In this document: piece by piece, positions 49,601 through 59,486 of the stretch
Position numbering within the stretch: the first letter of the stretch is position 1
Layout of the letters: each line of letters begins with the position of its first letter
NCBI GenBank assembly: GCA_019155185.1
Contig: CM032802.1
Coordinates: 8,780,501 to 8,844,500, forward strand
Length of the DNA: 64,000 bases
Source: Beaufortia kweichowensis
Taxonomy: Eukaryota > Chordata > Actinopteri > Cypriniformes > Gastromyzontidae
Direction of reading: 5' to 3'
Made by a program: the position numbers and the translations under genes
The notes under the pieces: model-generated
Database searches by the model: none
Seen by the model: the letters and a program-made list of their open reading frames with translations, nothing else
Told to the model about the DNA's origin: nothing

Positions 49601-52600
49601 ATGATCCAAGCTAGAATCAAACTCGGGCAGCCCGCATGTAAGCGCCACCATGCAATATGTCGAAACAAGTGCACCACCCACCAGGACACATCTCCAACAT
49701 TAGCAACTTTTTCATGTCAAATTACGCATCCAAATTGTAGCTAAATCTGTATACGGTACAATGCATATAAACTTACATTTCCCACATGCTGCACAAAATT
49801 ATACAGTACAAGCTTAAGATCTGAAAGAACTTTTTTTTTTTAATAGATAAGTGAAAAACTGGACAGTGATGGAAAGCACCCAAGGCCCCCATGGGATAAT
49901 GTGTCCAAAGCTGTAATGCAGAACGGCTGCTTTGAAGAATCTAAAACATTACAGTTTTGATTTCTTTATACATATTTTGCTTGCTACACAATTCCCAAAT
50001 CTTTATCTGTGTTATTTTCTGATGACTTTACTTATATTTCAAATGTGGAAAATAGTGATGATAAATGACTAGGTGTATCCAGGCTTCTGACTGGTACTGT
50101 AAATGTTTACTCTATTAACAGGAAATATACCATGAATGTGAGCACCGGAGTGTGTGAACTGCAACTTAAGAGGGAGAAAAATATGGTCTAATTACAGCAA
50201 GTCGTATCAGCCATATATTACAGTGATAATGATCGAAAGGAGGAAAAAAGGGAGGATATCATTACACTGAAATGCTCCTGAAAACGATGCCTGTTCTGAA
50301 ACGAGAGTGCAACTGAGGCCATACAGAGACAAAAGCAGCTCTGGCTTTCACCTTTCTCGCCTTTATAAGAAAAAGTCCCACACTTAATCTTCTTATACCC
50401 AACAGAGTGCGCTCTGTGTCAAAACACCTAAACGATCAGAAAATACAGAATAATTATACAATGTCGTTTACTTTGTTAAATTAAATCTCTTACTCAGCTC
50501 TGAGTAATGCAAGATCCTTTGGGACCATGGTTACATAATAGCTCGCTTTAACAAAACAAATACTTTGTTTCTTTCAGAGGAAGGCTGTTTTGACAAAAAG
50601 CACTAGATGATTTTAAACGATTAGTAAGTCATCATTACCTTAAGAGTCTTCAAAAGAGAAAAGTATGCATGAATGAGGAAAGACTAATGGATTTCAGAAT
50701 CAAAGCTTCGCCTCCCTAATAGATTAAGAAGAACAGAGTCCAAATTCTAATTATAGTCTTAATTAATGAGGCTGAACAGCACCTCTTTAACGGGTACAGC
50801 CATATTGTTTTGGCTCCGGAAACCATGCACAGGAACAATGTGAGCTGGGAAAAGAGCTCCAACTGGCAGTGCCAAGAAAAATCCAATTCATATTTTACTT
50901 GGAGAGCCCTTTTGTACAAAAATAAATATAATTTATAATGCCTCTGCAAAGAATCAGAACAAGGAGACGCTATTTGGAGATGGTGTGGACACGGTAAAGT
51001 AACTGGCACGTAAACGCTCTTTGGAAAAGCATTCTGACACACAAACAGAGTTTGTAATTGCTCCTCAACAGCGTATAATTCTTCAGTGTTATTGACGGAA
51101 GGCGTGCAGCTTCCAGGCACGTTGCATAACGGGGAGACAACTCAAAGCTCTCTTGAACAATGCTTTGTTTTCAAATGAGAAGGTGCCGAACAGCCAAAAG
51201 CACATCTGTGCGCGCTGCATAGTCCTCGAAACTCAATTGGAGATTGCTTCAAAGATTCATCACATTGCTAATTGGTGCTCATCGAAACAAATGGTGTATT
51301 TCTGGAACAATTAAGTTTGCATCACTTCCTCTTTGTGCACAATCAAGCATTATGAACTTTGGCATAATCTGCAAAGCTGAGAGCTCTCGTCGGGTTGTAC
51401 AAGGTGTTTCTGACACATCGACTTGTAGTGCCAATTTTACTGTAATTCACTAATTGAATGTGTGGGATCTGCTCTACTAATGTATAAGCCACACCTCTGT
51501 CATCCCAAGACAAAACCATGAAAACTTTTAATGTTAGAGGTTGTTAAAGTTTAGTGTCTTCTTTTTAAGTCTGTGTACAGTACCATACTCATGTCTTTAC
51601 ATACTTGTAACATTGGTAACGTTGATAAACACATACGTCGGAACATGCTGTCTTCCACATTTACATTTCTGCTTCTTCAGTTATCTCACTACAGAGACCT
51701 CTGATATTTTACAGTTCTGTAATACAAACACTTAAACAGACCTTAGTGGCACTGTTAAGACAGAGAGGATCACACAGTCTTTTGGATCAAAAGAGATGGA
51801 GACACAAAGCATCAAGGACTAGTTCACCTTCTGGAACTGTGGGCTCTTCAGCCATAAGTGGCTTGTGCTTGGCTGTTTCCATCTTGCCTGTGTGCACACA
51901 CACACACACAAACCTGTGCTTAAAGAATCAGGACAGACGCTGCATTTAGCTGGGACAACTGGCTAAAAAAACTTAACTAAATCAGCATCTATGGAATACT
52001 GTCTGCAGCCAGACACAGAATTGGCAATGCTTTGCTGGAGCTGTCAGTTGCCTCATTCTGGCGTAGAATGTACTAAACTTTCGACCTTTCACGATTTTAA
52101 GGCAGACATCCAACTACACGGCAAATATAAAACTATTATTGGAAAAGTACACTGTGATCCATATAGGATATTAAAGCGAAATACTGTATCTTTAGAAAAA
52201 GAAAAGTTTGGACTACAAAACAGCACATTCACTAGCCTACTGTAAGCATTCTAAAAAATAATCTGCTTGGCATCACCAACTAACTCAACACATATTTTCC
52301 CAATATAATAAAGACATCTGACCATATTGAGAAATAATTCAGATTAAAAGGTTTTTTGGTATTGTGCAAAACCATAAGGGTCTGCATAGTTTAAGTGTGA
52401 AAATTTGTATTAGGTCTGCTAAAGGCTGGGTTTGGTTTCATTTCACCATGTGGGAAGAGATTTTTCCTGCGTCAATAAAAAAAAACACTGCCAATGATTT
52501 GTTAGTCAACAACGGGATCTGGCCAATTTGACAGAAACTACGCCTTCTGTTCCCCACACAAATCAACAAGAAAATAAAATCTAAAACGAAGATAATCTGA

Positions 52601-55600
52601 AACCAAACATTTTTCTGGAGCAATGGTACTTCACCATATCAGAGAACTCTGAGAGGAAACTGAGCCATTTTGTTCCAGAGTCTCAGTGAGTCATCATGAC
52701 CTCCAGCAACTGTACATGGTTAGGTAACAAACCAAACTGCTACAAAAGAGAAATGAATCGTGCTACAACACGAGCCTGCTATTTCACAAACACAAATATT
52801 CATTTGCACCCCAGCTGGTTATGTCAACATGGAGAAAAAGCTTTCATTCCTTGAAGTGGAGAGTCGGTATATGTGCTTGGATTAACGCTTGGATCCCCTT
52901 CACAATTCCTTCGGCTTTACTGGTGATCAGATCGTACGGCTGAACTGATTCAGGCAATATGAGGTCGCTCTACACGGGCGGGAGACGGCAGAAAAAGAGT
53001 GCCGCGAGCTTCGTTCTTTTCCAGCTATGCTCTGAGATGTCCCTGTGCCTTGTGCTTGTGAAAAATCAGAAGTATGCAAGGAATGGCCATCTGACAGGAG
53101 CATTGAAGTGGTTCCTCTCCAAAGCAGCCGCGCTGGTCAGGGCTGTTTGGAACAAACAACAGCTGCACTATGTGATCAGAGAGCCAAAGGCTTGTGCTAT
53201 GTGACCAGAGAACCAAAGCCCTGAGACACTTGGGCAAACACTTCTTGACACACCCCATAATGTCACTGCCAACTAAGTACTGTACATCCTGTGCCTAAAC
53301 CCCCCACCCCAGATACACTGGGCTAGTGTATCATCTTATTTCAAAGCAGGAGTGTTACTAGACTCAGTTAAAAGGTTTAAAGATGATAAAATAAATCAAA
53401 ATTAAATAAGGGGATCAATTCACTATGACTATTACTTATGGTCACTAATAAACACATTATATTAATCAATTACTGCTATAAATGATTATACTTCTCATCA
53501 TTCTTCTTTCAGGACAACTTTTACTCTTAACATTTGCCACACACTTTTATTCGCTATCCCTCACCGGCAACAGTTTGACAGTTTTTTTAGCAAGTAACTT
53601 TTCCAGAGAAGATACTTGTACTGTATTTGACCAGCCCCTGCTGTTATCTGTCTCCTCATGGACAAAGTCTTTCCTCCTACAAAATATCAAGAGGATGACA
53701 TTTATGTTAGCACCAAACAAAAGGTCAAGTTAATCAAACTATAAAATAAAAAAATCCCCTGACACTTAATATATATCCACCGACACACAGCTAAATGATT
53801 TACACTTTACATACCTAATGGCACAAACTAGTTAGCGCACAGATGTCATTTACGTTTCAGATCTTCAAATGTTAACTCTACAGAGATATGATACTGTCCC
53901 ACAGGGACTATGTTAGCGAGGACTGAGTCATAAATGTCTGACAATTACTAAAAGACTAACAGAAGTGGGTGCATCATGGCACTGAAATGAGCTTCATGTC
54001 CATGTGTCTAGGAAAACGTATACTGCAGTATTTATAAATATCATAACCACTGCTACCCATTATCTCATGGGAGATTCAGTATTATTCTTATTGTGTCTTT
54101 CTTATTTTGTGCATTCAATTGAGCGAGTCACGGCAACTTCACACACGGTAAGCAATGTCTGTGTTTGTATAATTGCAGCTGGCTAAAAAATGGTTAAATC
54201 CCACCTGTCCCTGCCTCTCAGCACCACAGAATGCTTATGACAGGTTGCCTGGTCATTGTGCTTTAGAGGGATGTCATGGTTCGAATGCTTGCAGGGTTCT
54301 GCTGGGTCAGGCATTTAGCAGGCTTACGCCAGCCGTATAAGGACGGCCACAGTACCAGGAAAACAGATGCACCTGTCAATAGGGGGAAGGAAACTCAAGG
54401 GGGGTAGGAGGGATGGAGGCAGGGGGCCGAGGCCTTAAAGGAAATGCTGAGTTTATTTACCTGTCTGTCTGAATCAGCTACTGAAACAGTTAACCGTTTC
54501 GCACACCACAGGCCACCTGTACCACAGCATGCATTCTCAAAGTTTTTCAAGAAAAAAACTAATTAGGCCAGGAGAAACCTTCAAGTTCACGTGAGAGAGC
54601 ATGAAGTTGTGGCCCGGTTGTTCTAGCAGTCAAGCTCTTGTGCTGGGGTGCTTTGTAATGTTGAAAAAGTAGCCCTGCTTCACCGGTGACAAAGACAGAG
54701 CAGCCCGCTAGAGAATGGAGGCAACCCTTGTATTTGTAACTGTCAGGGAGAAACAGTTGGACACATGACCTTGCGTGTGTCCTTCATGACTTGACAGTGT
54801 GTGTACACACAAGCAGCAGGGCAGAGACGACGCAGCTGCCGCCATTTTCCGTCATCACATGACCGTTTACACCCGCTCAATCAAACGGCTCGCCCTCGAA
54901 CCTGCAAAGCGGGACTGACAGAATCCCACTAACACAACTTAATGCTCTTCTATCTGGGTATGAAATGCAGCTTAAAGGCCTCTGACACAACCTCTGAGGT
55001 TTTCTTTGAATGATAATCATAATATGCTAATTTTTTTGGAGATGTCATAGAAAACCCTTGATAATATCCTTCTGATGTCCTTATAAAGGGCAGAGTCACT
55101 TCAACATCCATCACTGGCTCATAACGGTTTGGCCTAGATTTCCAAATATCAAGAGAGGATGGGGGTGGTGGTGGTGTGCTCTACTGTAACATGCCGGTTA
55201 TTCTCTAAGTAGAGGAGAAACGAGGGGGACTCGACTATCTGATCACAGACAGGGCAAATATTTTGATATCCCATACTACAAATCAAACCATCAATCATTT
55301 ATTCCTAAAATCAGCAACCCCAGCAAAGCGTAATATCTATTGACTCATGAGCTCAGCGTGGCTGGTGCAGTCACCCCTGAGGACTTACCCGCAGGGCTGG
55401 AGCCGGCGCCGTTTGGCACTGCGAGCTCCGGGGTAGCCAGCATGTCACCTAATGAGATGCACAAAATGAGATGATTAACCATCTGCATCCTTCATCTCAG
55501 AGTACATTTGTGTATGACAGATCACTCTGCTTCTTTCAGTGTGTCACAGAAATTTCAATTTTACAATGACAACGAATACCCTACTAAAGCAGGCATCTCT

Positions 55601-58600
55601 ATTACTATTGCTCACACCTGAGGATCTAAAAAACACCTAACCCTGAGTATAACACTGCATAACTCAACATACGGTATGTGGACATTTACAGACATAAGTG
55701 ATACATCAAATCATGTGGGATGCGGAGAAGTGTGTTATTTCATTTCTAAGCAGTAAGAATAAATTTTCACCTGGGTGAAGAAATACCATGAATCTACATT
55801 GAAGCAGAAAATTCATTTAAGCTTGGCAACTGACTAGACCACTAAGCAACCATATAACAACATGCTAGAAAAGATTTTCAAATGTATTTGGCAACCACAT
55901 AAAACTCCCTGGCAACCACCTAGAAAACCATAGGCAACTATAAAGCAATGACCTGACAACAGCCCACAACACCCTAGGATTGTGGAGGCAATTTTAAAAT
56001 GGGTAAGAACCACTTGCAATTTCTTCCGAAAAATAAATCCAGATTTATTTTCTGTTTTCTAGCAGCTAGCATTACACTGTCCATATTGGTTATAATAAAC
56101 ATCTCCAGCTTTTCTCAAGGGAAAGTTATCTTAAGGGAAATTACAGACAAGTGATCTCAGAGCACTGACATGTAAGCATAATATAAATACAATTAAATTG
56201 CTAAAACGTATCTTGCCATCATGATATTAAACAATATTTGTACTGTCGAGAACAAACTCCAGATAGCATATGCTGGCTTGTGGAGGGTGAGTGTTTAAGT
56301 ATTGTTGAGGTCAGTAATGAGTGTTGTTGGAACATCAAACACTTTTTGCAGCGATGCACTGCAGCAGTGTTTTTGCACTTTACTACGATCATGCCTCCCT
56401 CCTACATAGCAACAGAGATAAAAGGATGACTAATGTGTCCAGTGCAGAAAAACATGCATTTAACACTCGAGTTATGACTTAAAGACACATAACGTACATG
56501 GGGGCCAAATTCAACTTGAGTATTTTTAAGTTTTGAGATTTTAAGATTCTTCAAAAAAATTCTGTATAAATCTGAAGATGTAATTATCAGTGTCTTTGCA
56601 TTTTCATTTGTTTTCGTCATGAAAACACTTCTGAAATGTATTAGTAGAACAGTCATTTTGTGTTTGATCTGTCAGTCTGTCTGTCTCTCACTCTTCACAC
56701 CGGGGCTGGTGCGGCCCAGCCACAGAGCCCACTGCTGTCAGACCAGCTTAAAGAGCAGATCAGACGGCATTAAAGCCTGCTGTCGTCATGGAGACCACTT
56801 CCAGGAGACTACTAATTGATCTCACTTCCGTTCTTCTCATGCCAGTGCTGAGAAGGTGTGAAGCACAAAGCATTTCAAGAAACATATAGATGTCTGTGCA
56901 CAGCAGCTGGGAAAAAAACATGATTGTTTCATTACAACTTCTCCTCTAACAGATCTATCTGTGACAGAGAAAAACAACATCTGTATTGAATTTTGAATAG
57001 AGAGAAATAATAAAGAAAACACATCTCTTGACATGTAAGCCGTTTAAGAAATTCCAAGCTGTGACAGTACAGAAACTGCCCTACTTTCCGTGGTAGAAAT
57101 TAAAATACGTCTAGGGAACAGCACTAACCTGCACTGCCTGTGCTGGGGGGTCTCTGCGGGGGCCCGGCAGACACTACGTTTCTGTGCAGGGAACCCTGAG
57201 GTGGAGACAGCATGGCACCATCACTCAGAGAGGCAGTGGCGACTGACAGGCTCTGACTTCCCAAAGAGGCCCCGGGGTTGTAGGACATGGCGTTGGGGTT
57301 TGTCACAGGCACAGCCACATGCATGGAGAAGTTCTGCTGAGGCAGGCCTGTAGGCTGAAACAGATGCACACACATACATGGCTTGATGAGCTAAAAGAAT
57401 TTCAGATTTCATTCAAATATCCCAGTATCAAAACTAGTCATTTACACAGATAACTGATTCATAGCCAAAAATGGCGACACAATCACAGGATGCACTTGGC
57501 TCTTTGCAGTGTTTGAATTCGTTCGGCTGGAATGGTTACACATATCTTCGGGCTTCTAACAGGAGTGAAAGATGACCCCTGAGTTTTGGTGCTTTTATCA
57601 TACAATGGAGTAAAACAAGAGATAGATTGCCGGGTGGAAAAACGTAATCTCAGGAGGGAGATCTCTGGATCACCTTGGGCTGTCTAAAAAACCCGGCACA
57701 AAATGAGAAATACTCTTGGAAAACAAATCTCCTACTGGGAGTCGTTTTCACTGTGGTTGGAACACCAATTTTGACCCAGGTTTAATACATAAAACAACAT
57801 CTTGAGATGAAATATATTACAAAGGCATGCAAATTTGGGCAATATCTCGACATAGCTTTCCAGTCAAGCATGGCTATAGCCAGCATTGCACTTAGGCCTT
57901 TTTACAAAACAAAAAACAAATACAAAACAGCAGAAACACAACGTATTTAATTGTTTTGACAGTGTTTACTCATGAAATCTAATCAAGGTTTAGAGGTTTG
58001 TACATGCATGGACATAAAATCACATAATGGTCTAATGAGCTGAAATAACTGCATGTGATTGCATCAATAGGTAGTGTGTCTTAATCAAATCAACAGGCAG
58101 TGCATTGCTGACTATTTATAAACATATTCACAAACTGTAGTGAGTGCGAGCAGGGGCAGTGAGAGGCCACTCCATTCACGTTAGTGAAAATATTAGTGAG
58201 TTAATGACACAAAAAACTGCAGCTTTGTTCATGTCCATATGGTCCAGTGACAAAAAAAACACCTGGCACCCTCTACCAGATGAAAATTTCTATTATCACC
58301 ACCCAACAAGATCACTATTGTGTCAATATTTAAAAACAAATATTTATGAAACGAAGGTTTATCAAAGAAAAATACTAAATTAAAAAGTGTAAAGATGGTT
58401 TGTTATAACTTAAATAAGGTTCAGCCTGTAGCTACTGGGCTTTTAGTAAGACAAAACAAATTGTCCAGTGAAATGAACAAACAAACCCAGGTGTTGCCAC
58501 CCACCAGAAGGAGTGAGAATAAAAGAAATCGGTTCTAATGAGTGCAGGAGAAACGGCGAGTCTCTCTGTCTTTACACAACAGCAAATCTCCTTTATCACA

Positions 58601-59486
58601 TGACCTGGACAGAGCACAGCACTGAGAGAAAAGATTCAATTTCCAGATCTGTTTGGGTAAGTGCTGGGAAAAACACATCAATTACCCAAACCAATGAATC
58701 TGTCAATATTTTAGCCAGTAGGTGGACTTGTGGGCATTTCTTTAGAGAACACCCTATGCGTGTAATCGCAAAAAAACAACACATACACTGAGGTTTGTTT
58801 TATTTTTACATATAAGAGAGGTCCAAAAATCTGAAAGCTAGTCTGAGAAAGTATTACCGAAATTAGTGTTTTAACAATATATTAACATTAGTTTTTCTCA
58901 AATTTGATCTTATTATGAAAAATTTAGCCTAAACCTTTTTCTCAAATTTGATCTCATTAGGGGTGAGAACATTTCATAAAATAAAGGAAAAAAGTGAACC
59001 TTCACTGGACAAACCAAAAAGAAAAAAATTAAAAAAAAAAAAAAAAAACTCTTTATTGGTTGAGAAAGGTTACAGGGTGAGGCAATGAAGAGGGGGGAAG
59101 GGGATATATCCTTTCTGCCAAAAAGCCAAGCAAAAACGTTGCATTTACTTACGATTTTATGATTTCGCATCATATTATCAAACTCCTCATTAATTTTTTT
59201 ATATTTTTCTTCTGTGTGAGGGGTGAGGACATATGAGGCGTCAGGATCCGGGCTATCACAGCCTCTGTGTTCTTTCTTGTTAAGCGCCTGCAGTGAACAT
59301 CAACATAAAAAGAGGGATCAACACAAAAAGGCAGAGGAAGGAGGCAGTACTTACACCACAGCGCTTGTACATTAAATCACTTTCTTCATTTAGTTTGCCG
59401 AAACGGTCGTCCATGAGGGGACTGTGACCGAAACAGTCATCTGGATCTGGACTGGCACAGTCATTATGGCCTTTGTTTCTTAATTT
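43343..59486 (-). CDS. mef2a: mef2a, 3' part of coding region in 9 exons (gene-level entry, partial)
   Basis: Exons in transcript order: 59486-59355 (alpha1) or 59287-59153 (alpha2), 57354-57129, 55448-55389, 48164-47980, 46311-46288 (beta), 44882-44762, 44550-44427, 43688-43343. With one alpha exon and beta, they encode about 405 residues to a TAA stop, all phases compatible. MEF2A identity rests on the SRKPDLRVVIPPSSKGM docking motif, the LGQAALSSLV segment, the INIKSEPISPPRER switch and the MDTWVT C-terminus; MEF2C ends in GWAT and MEF2D differs throughout. MEF2A is a nuclear MADS-box factor that binds YTA(A/T)4TAR sites and drives muscle, heart and neuronal genes. The DNA-binding exons (about the first 86 residues) are absent here and expected beyond 64000. 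The a/b teleost copy is not resolved. Confidence 0.95.
44131..44252 (+). mobile_element. SINE 3'-domain fragment
   Basis: Contains ATTTATGTATTTGGCAGACA followed by CTTACACTTCATTCAAGGTA and CAGTATGTGTGTTTCCTGAC, the conserved 3' domain of a widespread teleost SINE. It ends with a degraded remnant of the usual GCAATGCTCTA segment. Only the 3' part is present. In the mef2a intron before the last exon. Confidence 0.6.
44427..44550 (-). CDS. mef2a: mef2a penultimate exon (40 codons)
   Basis: Encodes YSLSSAELSSLQGFGSPGLS, then SAWQQHQLGQAALSSLV, a segment nearly unchanged in MEF2A and not in MEF2C or MEF2D. Acceptor TTGTGTTAG, donor GTGAGT. Confidence 0.95.
44762..44882 (-). CDS. mef2a: mef2a exon with p38 phosphorylation sites (40 codons)
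   Basis: Encodes NTQRISSSTQSLATPVVSV then TTPSLPPQGLVYSGMPTAYN. The two TP sites in LATPVV and VTTPSL correspond to the p38 targets Thr312 and Thr319 of human MEF2A. Acceptor CTGTACAG, donor GTGAGT. Confidence 0.95.
44883..47979 (-). other. mef2a introns flanking the beta micro-exon
   Basis: Introns 44883-46287 and 46312-47979. No other exon is seen. A block at about 46980-47230 has balanced composition with homeodomain-like and GATA-like words and may be a regulatory element; the rest is AT-rich. Confidence 0.55.
46288..46311 (-). CDS. mef2a: mef2a beta micro-exon (8 codons)
   Basis: A 24-nt exon encoding SEEEEMEL, the vertebrate MEF2 beta domain (SEEEELEL type). Acceptor AAGCAG and donor GTGAGT flank it exactly, phase 0/0. 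Inclusion of beta in striated muscle and brain raises MEF2 activity in mammals; the same use here is inference. Confidence 0.93.
47980..48164 (-). CDS. mef2a: mef2a p38-docking exon (61 codons)
   Basis: Encodes NGFVNPRGSPGLLG, then GKVMPAKSPPPPGGN, then SRKPDLRVVIPPSSKGMMPP. The RKPDLRVVIP segment is the MAP-kinase docking (D) site through which p38 recognises MEF2A. Two AGs are possible at the acceptor; the one at 48165-48166 keeps frame. Confidence 0.95.
49493..49690 (-). mobile_element. tRNA-derived SINE, degraded
   Basis: On the minus strand a tRNA-like head (GGCGCTTACATG, then a B-box-like GAGTTTGATTC) is followed by GGATCATTTCCCAAACCCAC, a CT-rich body and an A-rich tail. This order is typical of a common cyprinid SINE. 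Boundaries are approximate and the head is too degraded to be a functional tRNA gene. Confidence 0.55.
49900..50101 (+). mobile_element. Tc1-like transposon 3' end, degraded
   Basis: From about 49900 the sequence follows the usual end of teleost Tc1 elements: a remnant of the transposase C-terminus (CTGCTTTGAAGAATCTAAA at 49928), the 3' untranslated part (GTGGAAAATAGTGATGATAA at 50045), and a terminal repeat at 50071-50101 ending CTGGTACTGTA. No 5' half or intact transposase is seen, so it is a dead fragment in a mef2a intron. Confidence 0.7.
55389..55448 (-). CDS. mef2a: mef2a 60-nt exon
   Basis: Encodes DMLATPELAVPNGAGSSPA flanked by shared Gly codons, matching the MEF2A segment that ends VPNGAGSSP. 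Acceptor CTCATTAG, donor GTAAGT. Confidence 0.93.
55825..55980. repeat. Degenerate minisatellite, GGCAACCACCTAGAAA-like unit
   Basis: Imperfect repeats of GGCAACCACCTAGAAAACC-like units occur at about 55825, 55844, 55890, 55911 and 55933, then decay rightwards. This unit is a common degenerate satellite in fish introns. In the mef2a intron between 55449 and 57128. Confidence 0.5.
57129..57354 (-). CDS. mef2a: mef2a exon after alpha (75 codons)
   Basis: Encodes PTGLPQQNFSMHVAVPVTNP, then SLSDGAMLSPPQGSLHRNV and PPQRPPSTGSA, the start of the transactivation region. SPPQ and similar Ser-Pro sites are typical MAPK-type targets. It ends with one base of a Gly codon. Confidence 0.95.
58892..58959. 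repeat. Direct repeat, 44-bp period
   Basis: TTTTTCTCAAATTTGATCT plus four or five more matching bases occurs at 58892 and again at 58936, separated by about 20 bp of unrelated sequence. In the mef2a intron just downstream of the alpha2 exon. Confidence 0.85.
59031..59048. repeat. Poly(A) tract on + strand
   Basis: An 18-bp A run, which reads as poly(T) on the transcribed strand of mef2a, about 105 nt beyond the alpha2 donor. Confidence 0.9.
59153..59287 (-). CDS. mef2a: mef2a alternative exon alpha2 (45 codons)
   Basis: Encodes ALNKKEHRGCDSPDPDASYV, then LTPHTEEKYKKINEEFDNMM, ending RNHKI. It is nearly identical to the vertebrate MEF2A alpha2 exon, usually the muscle/brain-enriched or widely used choice depending on the gene. 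Acceptor CTGCAG, donor ATC|GTAAGT, phase 0/0. Confidence 0.96.
59355..59486 (-). CDS. mef2a: mef2a alternative exon alpha1 (44 codons)
   Basis: Encodes KLRNKGHNDCASPDPDDCFG, then HSPLMDDRFGKLNEESDL, ending KRCG. It matches the MEF2 alpha1 exon (LRKKG..SPD.DD.F.HSPL..DRF.KLNE.SD). Acceptor TTTTCAG, donor GTAAGT, phase 0/0. It lies just upstream of alpha2 and should be used instead of it. Confidence 0.94.

Larger units (their letters stand above)
48165..55388 (-). other. mef2a 7.2-kb intron
   Basis: Holds the degraded SINE (49493-49690) and the Tc1-like 3' end (49900-50101). Balanced blocks at about 50700-51460 and 52850-53260 contain ORFs without family resemblance. No exon recognised. Confidence 0.6.
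55449..59152 (-). other. mef2a introns between the alpha exons and 55448
   Basis: Introns 55449-57128 and 57355-59152. Apart from the degenerate minisatellite, the 44-bp direct repeat and the poly(A) tract, nothing is recognised. Confidence 0.55.

Noticed and set aside
49600..49690. Possible tRNA gene on the minus strand
   Set aside because: The B-box is mutated and the flank matches a SINE body and tail, so it is a tRNA-derived repeat, not a tRNA gene.
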